NCBI GenBank assembly: GCA_020847765.1
Contig: JADLBJ010000071.1
Location: forward strand, 1 to 38,993
From: Dehalococcoidia bacterium
GTDB taxonomy: Bacteria > Chloroflexota > Dehalococcoidia > Tepidiformales > Tepidiformaceae
DNA length: 38,993 nucleotides
Direction: 5' to 3'
This document shows, one piece after another, positions 24,431 through 32,360 of the stretch (position 1 is its first letter; each line of letters begins with the position of its first letter). Under the pieces are notes generated by a model. It did no database searches, was not told where the DNA came from, and saw nothing but the letters and a program-made list of their open reading frames with translations. Both the position numbers and the translations under genes were made by a program.

Positions 24431-25414
24431 TCAGCGGGCCGCCTTTTCGCGGTAGCCAGAGATGGCCAGGCCGGCGCCGATGACGACGGTGCCGCCCAGG
24501 AGGGCGACGGCGAGGGCGATGGCGAGGGTGTTGTCGCCGCCCCCGGCACCGAGGTCGGTACCGGAAATGGTCAGGCGGACGAAGGCGGAGACAGACTTGC
24601 GGCCGTTGCGGTCGCCTTCACTGCCGTTCCAGACGGCGAAGGCCATGTCGGTGGTGGCGCCGTCGGCGAAGGCGGCCTGACTGGGGTCGGCGCCGGCGTA
24701 GGAGCGGGTGAAGACCACGGCCCAGTTGCCGTTGTTCCAGGCGCCCTGGCCGCGAACGTCCTGGACGTTGGCGATGGTGAGGGTGCCGAAGGTCTGAGAG
24801 ACGAGTGTCTGGACTGGGCCCTGGTCGGGATTGGCGTAGGGATTGCCCGCGGCGCGCGCGGTGTAGAAGAGGGTGTCTTTGGTCGGGTACATGTCCACGA
24901 GAGCGCCGGCATAGACGTCGACGGGGTCCTTGATGCCGGCCTGGGAGTCGGCGCGCCACTGCCAGATGTTGACTCCGGCGTCGGCCTGACCCATGCAGAG
25001 GGCGGGCACGCTGGCGGCACTCTTGGCGGGGAATTCGACGGCAACAGCGTCGGAGAAGTTCTCGACCTTGGTGGTGCTCTCATCCTTGGTGGTGTCGGCC
25101 CATTCGACGCGGACGTAGAGCTTGCCCTGGTAGTGCAGGGCTTTGGCGGAGACGGTGGGAATGCTGCCGCCGCCCGCGGCGTATGTGCCCGCCTGGGCGG
25201 TGAGGGGCACCTGGACGGGCACGGCGTTCTTCCAGACACCGTCAGCCGGGTCGAGGCCCGGATCGCTGCCGGCACTGTAGGCCGTGAGGAAGAGGCTCTG
25301 CGAGGTCGCCGGGTTGGCGTCGAAGAACTGTAGGCCGGCCGCAGCGAGGAGGGCGGCGGCAGCACCCAGGCCGAGCTGCCAGCGCCGGCGGACGCGTGGG
25401 AGTCGTTTGTACAT
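24431..25414 (-). CDS. Haem-b subunit, ethylbenzene dehydrogenase gamma-like
   Basis: A 327-residue exported protein anchored at both ends: an N-terminal hydrophobic segment (about 12-28) and a C-terminal helix (about 296-318) ending in GYREKAAR. The extracytoplasmic middle carries the EB_dh-type signature MGQADAGVNIWQWRAD, as in the gamma subunits of type II DMSO-reductase-family enzymes (DdhC, EbdC, NxrC). In those a Met and a Lys ligate one haem b that links the iron-sulfur chain to the membrane; here Met of CMGQ is the likely Met ligand. GAGGT before ATG 25414 supports the start. The C-terminal anchor is unlike the soluble DdhC/EbdC subunits. Confidence 0.87.
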   Translation of the reverse strand: MYKRLPRVRRRWQLGLGAAAALLAAAGLQFFDANPATSQSLFLTAYSAGSDPGLDPADGVWKNAVPVQVPLTAQAGTYAAGGGSIPTVSAKALHYQGKLYVRVEWADTTKDESTTKVENFSDAVAVEFPAKSAASVPALCMGQADAGVNIWQWRADSQAGIKDPVDVYAGALVDMYPTKDTLFYTARAAGNPYANPDQGPVQTLVSQTFGTLTIANVQDVRGQGAWNNGNWAVVFTRSYAGADPSQAAFADGATTDMAFAVWNGSEGDRNGRKSVSAFVRLTISGTDLGAGGGDNTLAIALAVALLGGTVVIGAGLAISGYREKAAR

Positions 25415-25424
25415 GGCTCTTACC

Positions 25425-26189
25425 TCACAAGACGGGAATGCTGTCGACGTCGATGACGGGGCCGGAGATGGCGTCGCCTTCGGCGAGGTCTTCTGGTTCG
25501 GGGGCAGGACGGGAGAGGTCCATGCGCGGCAGTGTGAGCGGGGCGCCGGGGTCGGCGCCGAGGCGAGCGCACTCTTCGTCGACCCAGAGGCGGAGGGCGG
25601 AGCCAAGGGCGAGATAGAACGCGCTGCCTTCGGCACGGGCGACGACGCGCAGGCCGAGGCCGGGAGCCCAGCGGCCGAGGTGCTCGGCGAGGAAGAGGCG
25701 CTCGGCGCGAACGGTCTGGCGAGTGCGGGGGGCGCCGAGGTGGAGGATGGCGTAGACCTCCTTGCGGCAGAGGAAGGCCATGAAGTCGAGCTCGGCGCGG
25801 ATGTCGTCGGGGCGGATGCCGCCGCCGGGGGTGTCGACGCCGAAGGCCCGGTAGAAGCCGGCGACGTCGGCCATGAGGGCAGTCTGCTGGGCGGGCTGGT
25901 CGCAGACGAAGGCGCTCTCGAAGAGCGGGCAGTCGGGCGAGGAGCTGAGGGTGAAGAGGCGCAGGTGGGCCTCGGCAAGCGAGGCGACGGTGGCCTCAGG
26001 GACGAAGCTGCCGAGGGCGGCGACCGGCGTTCCTTCGAGGGCGGGCGCGAGCTCGGCAGCGCAGGCGCGAAGGGCTTCGAGCTCTCGCTCGGCCGGCTCG
26101 CTGAAGGCGCGGGCGAGAAGCTCGTAGGCCGCGGCACGGCGGAGAGCGCTTTCGGCAGCGGAGGCGGGGGGTGCGGCCGATCGGATCAT
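25425..26189 (-). CDS. TorD/NarJ-type molybdoenzyme chaperone
   Basis: A 254-residue, helix-rich cytoplasmic protein. ALRRAAAYELLARAFSEP at the N-terminus, then a segment with FYRAFGVDTPG and RPDDIRAELDFMAFL are the family's diagnostic region (Y/F-x-x-x-G-x, then P-D-H/D-x-x-x-E-L-x-F-M). Chaperones of this group bind the apo catalytic subunit, hold back its Tat signal and help insert the molybdenum cofactor. The D-D pair in RPDDIRAE replaces the usual PDH. It lies between the iron-sulfur subunit (7 bases) and the haem subunit (10 bases), the same place as in NarGHJ and Ddh/Ser-type operons. No Tat or Sec signal is present, as expected. Confidence 0.9.
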   Translation of the reverse strand: MIRSAAPPASAAESALRRAAAYELLARAFSEPAERELEALRACAAELAPALEGTPVAALGSFVPEATVASLAEAHLRLFTLSSSPDCPLFESAFVCDQPAQQTALMADVAGFYRAFGVDTPGGGIRPDDIRAELDFMAFLCRKEVYAILHLGAPRTRQTVRAERLFLAEHLGRWAPGLGLRVVARAEGSAFYLALGSALRLWVDEECARLGADPGAPLTLPRMDLSRPAPEPEDLAEGDAISGPVIDVDSIPVL

Positions 26190-26196
26190 GCGGGCC

Positions 26197-27435
26197 TCAG
26201 ATTGTGTTCATCGTGACTTTGGCGGGCCGTTCGTAGACCGGCTCATCGACGGAGACGCGAACGATCTCGCGGTTCTTGCTGTCGAAGCCGACCACAGTGT
26301 CGTTGAAGAGCTCGCGCACCTGGTTGCCGACCTTGACTTCGCCGGACTTGGGGCCGGGCTCGACTTTGTAGCTGAAGACGATCTGCTGGGTGGCGCGGAA
26401 GAGCTGGAGGACGGCAAGGGTCTCCCGGCTGGGGGCGGTGTAGGCAGCGATCGCGTCGTCCACGCCAGGGCCGAACATCTGGCGCAGGTAGTCGCGCGGG
26501 ACCCAGCGGGGCGGGATGTAGTAGACGTTCGGCTGGGTGCCGAACTGGGGGTAGAGGGGAAGCGCGACCTTCGCCACGTGGACGAGGTAGTAGAGGGGGT
26601 TCTGCCGGTCTTCGAGCCACTGGCCGTCGGCGCCCACCTGAACAAGGCCCTGGAGACGGATCTTGCCGATGCAGGCGGTCATGCAGCGAGTCTCCATCGG
26701 GAGCCCTTCGGTCAGCGGGTCGGTGCCCTCGACGCGCGGATAGCAGCCGATGCACTTCTCCGAGGTGCGCGTGCTCGGCCGGTACATCGACTTCTTGTAG
26801 GGGCAGGCCTCGGTGCACTTGCGGTAGCCGCGGCAGCGGTTCTGGTCGATAAGGACGATGCCGTCTTCGGGGCGCTTGTAGATGGCGTTGCGCGGGCAGG
26901 CGGCGAGGCAGGCGGGATAGGTGCAATGGTTGCAGATGCGCTGGAGGTAGAAGAACCAGCCGCTGTGCTCGGGGAGGCTAACGCCGTTCTTGGAGAAGGC
27001 GGTGGCCGTGTCCTCGTGGAGGTTCGGGCCCTTCCATTCGTCTTCGGTGGGAATGTAGCCGGTGACGACCTGGTTCACGCCGTCGGCGGTTTCGAAGATC
27101 GTCTTGCCTTCGAAGGTGCCGTAAGGCGCGGTTTTCGGGTCCTTCTTCGTAGCATTCCAGACCTGGGCGCCGGGGTTCGCCTTCTCCTGGAGGTCGAGAA
27201 TCTTGACGTCCCAGTGGCGAGGGAAGCCGCCGTACGGCTTGGTCTCGACGTTGTTCCACCACATCAGCTCCTGGCCCGGAGAGAAGGTCCAGGTGGACTT
27301 GCAGGCCATAGTGCAGGTCTGGCATGCGATGCAGCGGTTGGTGTTGAAGACGGCGGCAAACTGACGCTGGGCGCCACCGTTGGGGTAGCGGTAGTCCATC
27401 TGCCGGCCGAGCTGCCAGTTGTAGACGGGGGGCAT
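26197..27435 (-). CDS. Iron-sulfur (beta) subunit of type II DMSO reductase-family enzyme
   Basis: A 412-residue electron-transfer subunit with four cluster sites. Cys35, 38, 41 and 45 (CIACQTCTMAC) form the first; CNHCTYPACLAACP the next; CRGYRKCTEACPYKK has Tyr where a fourth Cys would be, as in NarH where Trp occupies that place and a [3Fe-4S] cluster results. The fourth is CIGCYPRVEGTDPL with a later CMTACIGKIR. NarH/NxrB/DdhB-like homologues share the CYPR element, and the whole reads closest to NxrB in character. It has no signal of its own and would be co-exported with the Tat-targeted catalytic subunit. Its ATG overlaps the upstream small gene's stop. Confidence 0.93.
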   Translation of the reverse strand: MPPVYNWQLGRQMDYRYPNGGAQRQFAAVFNTNRCIACQTCTMACKSTWTFSPGQELMWWNNVETKPYGGFPRHWDVKILDLQEKANPGAQVWNATKKDPKTAPYGTFEGKTIFETADGVNQVVTGYIPTEDEWKGPNLHEDTATAFSKNGVSLPEHSGWFFYLQRICNHCTYPACLAACPRNAIYKRPEDGIVLIDQNRCRGYRKCTEACPYKKSMYRPSTRTSEKCIGCYPRVEGTDPLTEGLPMETRCMTACIGKIRLQGLVQVGADGQWLEDRQNPLYYLVHVAKVALPLYPQFGTQPNVYYIPPRWVPRDYLRQMFGPGVDDAIAAYTAPSRETLAVLQLFRATQQIVFSYKVEPGPKSGEVKVGNQVRELFNDTVVGFDSKNREIVRVSVDEPVYERPAKVTMNTI

Positions 27436-27704
27436 CAGGACACCTCCTGGGCTTCGGGGCCGTAGACTTCGTCGACGAGGCGGTGGACGAACCCCTCGCC
27501 GCGATTGGCGAGGATGGCGTGGGTGCCGGCGAAGTAGGGCGAGCGGAAGAGGTTGAGGAGCTTCTGTCGGGGCATGCCCATGAGGGCGTACTCCTCGATG
27601 AAGACGCGGGCCATGACTTCGTCGCCGTCGACGCCCGGTTCGAAGGGGAAGCGGACGTTGACGAGCTCGTACGGGTCGTCGGCTTCGAGCTCTTTTTCGG
27701 CCAT
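27435..27704 (-). CDS. 89-residue conserved-looking small protein between alpha and beta genes
   Basis: A short acidic protein (MAEKELEADDPYELVNVRFP, then FIEEYALMGMPRQKLLNLFRSPYFAGTHAI and VHRLVDEVYG). It is predicted to be helical, with no signal, membrane segment or Cys. I recognise no family. It sits one base after the catalytic subunit stop and its own stop overlaps the beta-subunit ATG, so it is probably translated at a stoichiometry close to theirs. Candidate roles are an extra chaperone or assembly factor, or a small structural subunit. Lack of a Tat signal favours a cytoplasmic role unless it rides with the complex. Confidence 0.8.
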   Translation of the reverse strand: MAEKELEADDPYELVNVRFPFEPGVDGDEVMARVFIEEYALMGMPRQKLLNLFRSPYFAGTHAILANRGEGFVHRLVDEVYGPEAQEVS

Positions 27705-27705
27705 G

Positions 27706-30700
27706 TCAGGCCCTCCTGGTGGTGGTCAGCTTGCCGGCGAGGTAGCTGAGCATGGTGGGGTTCTCTTCGCCCGGGGACATGCCGGTGGTGCCGCCGGCCC
27801 AGGCACCCTGCCCGTTGAGGCCACCGGCTTCGGCCTTCGTGATGCGGACGAGGGTTTCCTTGGGGACGGTGTTGACGGCGTGGTTGTCGGCTTCGCCGCC
27901 GAAGATGAAGGCCTGGGCGACCTTGGCCTTGTGGAAGAGGGTGTCGGTCTGGTGCATCGGCATCGACCAGTCCTTGGTCACGCTCTGGTGGGAGCCGTAG
28001 CGAAAGCTGGACTGGTAGCCGGTGTCGGCAGAGACGGCCCGCTTGTCGGGGCGCGTCTCATGGGAGCGGACGGTCTTTTCCGTGGAGATGAAGCCGCCGT
28101 GCTTGGTCATGACGACGCCGGGCGGGTAGGCCGGATTGAACTTGACGCGAAGCATGAGGCGGGCTGTCTTGTAATGCGGGTCGTCGGCCTTCCAGCCCAG
28201 GTAGGGGCGGTCGGCGGGGTTGGCGTCCACCCAGACGTAGTCGCCTTCGGCGAGGTTGAGGCGGCGAGCGTCTTCCGGGTTCATGTGGAGCTGCTGGTCC
28301 CCGACGCCGGGGAGGCGCTTGTCGGCACGGTAGGGATCGCTGAAGTTGCTCGCCCAGAGGACGAGCCAGTCGGTGACGCCCCAGGAGGAGTGGACGGTGT
28401 GACGGGTCTTCGGGGTGAGGAAGTAGAAGTTGAAGCCCTGCTCCCAGAGCGGGTTCTTGGTGTTCTTCACTTCCGCCCAGGGGAGGCGGACGTTGCGCAC
28501 GGTGCGGCGTTCGGGGTCCATGTCGTCGCGCGCGATGCCGTAGTCGTTCGGGCGGATGAGGGGGTTGGAGCTGACGATGACGTTGGGGAGGAAGGGGGTG
28601 GCTTCGGGGCCTTCGCGGTGGACGATGAAGTTCTCGCCGTACTCGATGGCCTCGGGGATGTCGCAATACGAGTTCAGGCGACCGGTGTCGGTGTGGAAGG
28701 GGAAGCTATCGTGGACCTGCTCCCAGTAGGGCACGCGCGGGTAGCTGCGGAACTGCATGAGTGCGCTGCCCGGCTCGCCGAACTTGCCGGCGAGGATGTC
28801 CTTCACCTGGTAGCCGCGGGTGGTGGCAGAGGAGTCGACGAGGCGCTGCATGTAGACGTCGGCGCGCCCCTCGAGGGCGAACTTCCAATAGTCGGCGAAG
28901 CGCCTGTCGCCGGTTTCGTCGGAGAGAGCTTTGGCGACGCCGGCAAGGATCGCGATGTCGTCCTTGGTGTCGAACATGGACTTGACACCGCCCTTCCAGA
29001 TCTGGAGGAAGGGGTTCTGGCAGGAGGCGGTGACTTCGACCTGGTCCGTTTCGAGCCAGGAGTTGGCCGGGAGGATGAAGTCGGAGTACTCGCAGGTCGA
29101 GGTCATCTCGATGTCCTGCGTCATGACCATGTCGATCTTGGGAAGGACGTTGAAGAGGACGCCATAGGCCCACTTGGCGTTGTTCATGATGTTGACGTTG
29201 ACGGTCCACATGAACTTGGTGGGGGTGGGCATGTGGGACTTGCCGGTGAAGACCCTGTGACCGGCGCCGGGCGTGTCGACGACGAGGGCGCGGTCACCGT
29301 GGTCCCAATAGGCGGGTTCTTCGTCCTTGGTGTAGGCGTGGGCGTGAATGTCCTTGCCGTCCGTGGCGAGGTCTAGGTTCATCTCGAAGGGGTCTTCGGC
29401 GATCCAGCCCTTGAACCCGGGGCCGCTCTCGGGGCTGCCCTGGAAGAGAGCGGCCTTGTAGTTGCCAGCCCAGGAGAAGGCGCCGGCGCCGGGGACGCCG
29501 ATGTTGCCGGTGAGCATGAGCGGCAGGTAGGTGGCGCGGTTATGGAGCGTGGCGTGGAACCAGTGGTTGATGCCTTCGCCCACGTGGATGGCGACTGGCT
29601 TGATGGTTGCGATGTCGTTGGCCAAGCGCTCGATGAGGTCTTTCGGGGAGTGTGAGATCTCGGCGACGGTGTCGAGGTCGTAGTCGGCGAGGTGGAGGCG
29701 GTAGGCCTGCCAGAGGGTGAGGACCTCGACCTGCTTGCCGTCGAGCGTGGTGACGGTGCCGGTGTATTCGAGGTCGGGGTCGACGCCGCTTTCGGTGAGC
29801 TTCTTGCCGACGAGCTCCCGGGTGATGGGCTTGAGGGACTTCGTCTTGGCGTCGTAGACGACGTAGTCCTGGAGCTTCTGGTACTGGGCGGCGGTCAGGC
29901 CCTGGATCTTGAAGCTCGAGCCGTCCGGCGAGAGGCCGGGTTTATAGCCGGCGACGACGTCGGCGGGGTTGAGGCGCTTGAGGTTGTCCTTGCGGATGAG
30001 GAGGGGGAAGTCGGTGAAGGCTTTGACGAAGGCCGCGTCGTAGAGGTTGCGGTCCATCAGGAGCTTGGTGACGCCGAGGAAGATGGCGGTGTCGCCGAGG
30101 CCGGGGCGGCAGGGGATCCAGTAGTCGGCCTTGGTGGCGGGCGGGCTGTATTCGGGAGTGATTGTGACGATCTTGCCGCCGCGCTCCATCATCTCAATGA
30201 AGAAGTGGGCGTCGGCCATCTTGTTCTCGACGAGGTTCTTGCCAACGCCGATATGGAGCTTGGCGTTGCGCATGTCATTGAAGTCGCAGTCGGAGTTCTG
30301 GAGGCCAGTGACGAAGGGGGTGCCTGGGGCCTGGTCGCCGTGCCAGGTGTAGTTGGACCAGTTGCGGCCACCGCGGGCGTCTTCGGGCTTGACGCCACGG
30401 ACGAAGACGTCGAGGAGGGCCATGGCGTTGGAGTTGCGGTACATGCCGTACTTGCCGAGGACGCCGAGAAGGCCCATGCCACCACGGAACTTCATGGTGC
30501 GGGTACCGGCGCCGCCCATCTCTTCCACCATTTCGGGCTGATAGCCTTCGGCAAGGAGGATCTTCTTGCCCTCTTCGCCGGAATAGCGCTTGGCGACGGC
30601 GACCATGCCTTTGGCGGCGTAGCGGAAGGTCTCGTCCCAGGTGAGTTTGACGAAGGTGTCAAGGCCGCGGGAGTCGAACTTGTACTTGGTGCGGTTGGCG

Positions 30701-31158
30701 GCGTCGAGGCCGGGGAAGCCGTCGTCGGCCCACTGCTTCCAGCCGGCGCGGATCATGGGGTACTTGAGGCGGTAGGGGCCGTAGACGCGGCGGGTGAGGG
30801 CGGCGCCTTTGTTGCAGCCGCGGGGGTTCCAGGCGATTGTCGCCTTGTTGCCCTGGAGGTCGCCGATGTTCTGGTGGTCGTAGTTCTGCTCGGTGCGGAG
30901 GACGACACCGTTGCGGACGAAGGCGCGGAGGCGGCAGTTATGGGTGCAGGTGGGGGCGCAGACGAAAGTGAAGCTGCTGTCGTACTTGTACTGGTCGCGG
31001 TAGACCTGTTCCCAGCCGCGGTTGGGGTAGACGGCGAGGGGGTTGGTGATGCCCGGCGCTGTCTGCAGGAAGGCGAGCTGGCGTTCGGCATAGATGCCCG
31101 CGCCCGCAGCGACGGCCGCTGTGCCCACCTTGAGGAAACCCCGGCGGTTGAGTCCCAT
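27706..31158 (-). CDS. Tat-exported molybdopterin oxidoreductase, Nxr/extracytoplasmic Nar-like
   Basis: The catalytic subunit, 1150 residues. A twin-arginine signal (RRGFLKVGTAAVAAGAG, from residue 5) sends it outside the membrane. The FS0 cluster motif is Cys67-x3-Cys71-x3-Cys75 with a fourth Cys at 114 (NPRGCNKG). Most type II enzymes have His first. The Mo ligand Asp is likely Asp275 in WHGDQAPGTP, the place of the Asp in NarG/DdhA-type enzymes. Segments such as TITPEYSPPATKADYW and FTDFPLLIRKDNLKRLNPADVV resemble NxrA and archaeal-type extracytoplasmic NarG, and the length fits them better than selenate, chlorate or DMS enzymes (about 920 residues). ATG 31158 has GGAGGAG seven bases before it. 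Substrate probably nitrate or nitrite; direction unknown. Confidence 0.93.
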   Translation of the reverse strand: MGLNRRGFLKVGTAAVAAGAGIYAERQLAFLQTAPGITNPLAVYPNRGWEQVYRDQYKYDSSFTFVCAPTCTHNCRLRAFVRNGVVLRTEQNYDHQNIGDLQGNKATIAWNPRGCNKGAALTRRVYGPYRLKYPMIRAGWKQWADDGFPGLDAANRTKYKFDSRGLDTFVKLTWDETFRYAAKGMVAVAKRYSGEEGKKILLAEGYQPEMVEEMGGAGTRTMKFRGGMGLLGVLGKYGMYRNSNAMALLDVFVRGVKPEDARGGRNWSNYTWHGDQAPGTPFVTGLQNSDCDFNDMRNAKLHIGVGKNLVENKMADAHFFIEMMERGGKIVTITPEYSPPATKADYWIPCRPGLGDTAIFLGVTKLLMDRNLYDAAFVKAFTDFPLLIRKDNLKRLNPADVVAGYKPGLSPDGSSFKIQGLTAAQYQKLQDYVVYDAKTKSLKPITRELVGKKLTESGVDPDLEYTGTVTTLDGKQVEVLTLWQAYRLHLADYDLDTVAEISHSPKDLIERLANDIATIKPVAIHVGEGINHWFHATLHNRATYLPLMLTGNIGVPGAGAFSWAGNYKAALFQGSPESGPGFKGWIAEDPFEMNLDLATDGKDIHAHAYTKDEEPAYWDHGDRALVVDTPGAGHRVFTGKSHMPTPTKFMWTVNVNIMNNAKWAYGVLFNVLPKIDMVMTQDIEMTSTCEYSDFILPANSWLETDQVEVTASCQNPFLQIWKGGVKSMFDTKDDIAILAGVAKALSDETGDRRFADYWKFALEGRADVYMQRLVDSSATTRGYQVKDILAGKFGEPGSALMQFRSYPRVPYWEQVHDSFPFHTDTGRLNSYCDIPEAIEYGENFIVHREGPEATPFLPNVIVSSNPLIRPNDYGIARDDMDPERRTVRNVRLPWAEVKNTKNPLWEQGFNFYFLTPKTRHTVHSSWGVTDWLVLWASNFSDPYRADKRLPGVGDQQLHMNPEDARRLNLAEGDYVWVDANPADRPYLGWKADDPHYKTARLMLRVKFNPAYPPGVVMTKHGGFISTEKTVRSHETRPDKRAVSADTGYQSSFRYGSHQSVTKDWSMPMHQTDTLFHKAKVAQAFIFGGEADNHAVNTVPKETLVRITKAEAGGLNGQGAWAGGTTGMSPGEENPTMLSYLAGKLTTTRRA

Positions 31159-31174
31159 GGCGATGCTCCTCCAA

Positions 31175-32206
31175 CTACGGTGCAGCCGCGGCGGCGCATG
31201 GCCGGCAGCGGGTGCCTGCTTCGGTGACGATCTCACGCCCGTCGGACACCTCTTCGCCGCAGAGTCCGCAGAGGACGCGGCGGCGTGGGGGCCCGGGCAG
31301 GTCGAATTGGGAGGGTTCGGGAGCTGTCGGCGAGACGGTGAAGAGGTCGGCCGGGGCGAGCTGGAGGTAGGCCAGCCGCTGGCGGTCATGGCGGTCCTCG
31401 GGGCCGGGGAAGTCGGCAGCGCGCTCGCGGAGGTCGCCGCGGACGGCGACGCGGACGCCGCGCCCGGCCCACTGATCGAAGAAGGTGGCTGCGAGCTTGC
31501 CGTAGTCGAGGAGGCGGAGGGTGCGCTTGCCCGGGCGGCAGCCGGTGACAGCCTGGATAGCGTCGACGGCACAGCGGTCGGTCTCGACGGTGACGAGGAG
31601 ACGCTTGCTGCTGTCGGGCACGTCGACGCCCAGGGCGCGGGCGCCTTGGAGGGCGAGGCGGGTGCCGAGGACGAGGCCGGCGCAGGCGTGGCTGCCGTGA
31701 ACGCGCATCGCGGCGCGGAGGGCGTGATCGAGCTGGCGATCGACCGGGAGGAGGGGGATGATCGCGTCAACCGCGGCTGTGGCGGCGGCGTCGACGGTCG
31801 GAAGCGTCCAGCGGCCGAGGACGACCTCGTCGGGGGCAGGGTCGATCGTGTCACTGACGAGAGCGGGGAAGGGCTCCGGCGTATGCGTTTCGACGAGGGC
31901 GAGGTCGATGCCGTCGGGGAGAGCGGCAAGGAGGTCCTGGACGGCGGGCTCGGGCGCAGGGGTCGTGACCTGAAGGCGCTCGGGATCGCGAATGACCATG
32001 GCAGAGGGGCGGCGCTGCCAGACGCGGCCCGAGGCCTTTTCTGGGAGGTCCAGGGGATGATGGGTACGCTTGAGGTAGGCGACGCGCAGGCCACGCGCTT
32101 CGAAAGCGACGATCAGACGTTCACAGACGGCGGTCTTACCCGAGCGGGAAGGCCCCCGCACGCAGATCGCAGTGGGTCCGATGAAGCCGGCGGGCAGGTC
32201 GGTCAT
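31175..32206 (-). CDS. MobB-FmdE fusion protein
   Basis: A 343-residue two-part protein. Residues 1-145 form a MobB-like P-loop GTPase: Walker A GPSRSGKT (18-25) and the early VAYLKRTHHP strand where MobB has its switch-like His pair. Residues 150-290 look like an FmdE domain, with DHALRAAMRVHGSHACAGLVLG and a later DRCAVDAIQAVTGC, a region of conserved Cys and His. The tail holds a zinc-ribbon-like set, CGLCGEEVSDG and CRPC. MobB helps attach nucleotide to molybdopterin; FmdE is a metal- or cofactor-binding protein of formylmethanofuran dehydrogenase operons and of many others. The gene leads the operon 16 bases before the catalytic subunit. Start ATG 32206; AGGGA lies just before it and GGAG about 14 bases upstream. 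Confidence 0.85.
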   Translation of the reverse strand: MTDLPAGFIGPTAICVRGPSRSGKTAVCERLIVAFEARGLRVAYLKRTHHPLDLPEKASGRVWQRRPSAMVIRDPERLQVTTPAPEPAVQDLLAALPDGIDLALVETHTPEPFPALVSDTIDPAPDEVVLGRWTLPTVDAAATAAVDAIIPLLPVDRQLDHALRAAMRVHGSHACAGLVLGTRLALQGARALGVDVPDSSKRLLVTVETDRCAVDAIQAVTGCRPGKRTLRLLDYGKLAATFFDQWAGRGVRVAVRGDLRERAADFPGPEDRHDRQRLAYLQLAPADLFTVSPTAPEPSQFDLPGPPRRRVLCGLCGEEVSDGREIVTEAGTRCRPCAAAAAP

Positions 32207-32255
32207 TCCCTAGCTGTCTCCAGTGCCACCATGGGCGAACGGACCGGAGGGAAAT

Positions 32256-32269
32256 ATGACGTTTGTCAA
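32256..32269. promoter_or_regulatory. FNR/DNR-like dyad between the two divergent units
   Basis: On the minus strand the site reads TTGAC-aaac-GTCAT, a dyad with one mismatch to TTGAC-N4-GTCAA, close to the FNR consensus TTGAT-N4-ATCAA. It is the only such match in the 154-base gap. Its centre is about 42 bases upstream of the start predicted from TATTCG, the usual position for activation by Fnr/Crp-type regulators. It could also serve the operon on the other strand, where the centre lies 56 bases before the first ATG. Confidence 0.55.
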
Positions 32270-32293
32270 CGGCCGGTCCGCGGCCGATTGCAG

Positions 32294-32299
32294 TATTCG
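32294..32299 (+). promoter_or_regulatory. Candidate -10 box of crp/fnr-type gene
   Basis: TATTCG, with the dyad centred roughly 34 bases upstream in place of a consensus -35, as expected of an activator-dependent promoter. The transcript would start near 32305, 56 bases before the ATG at 32361. Confidence 0.4.
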
Positions 32300-32360
32300 A
32301 TGTAGCAGATTTGGGAAGGAGGGACGATCGACCCATCTTCGTCGCCCAAAGGGCCCGCGG

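Noticed and set aside
27553-29376. 607-codon plus-strand reading frame, with others at 26188-27465, 29692-31227 and 31094-32305
   Set aside because: All are shadows of the molybdoenzyme operon. High GC leaves few stops on the opposite strand and the products are low-complexity.
27706-31158. Selenate, chlorate/perchlorate or dimethylsulfide enzyme assignment
   Set aside because: Those catalytic subunits are about 920 residues. The length of 1150 and the sequence character fit Nxr and extracytoplasmic Nar better, although substrate remains unproved.
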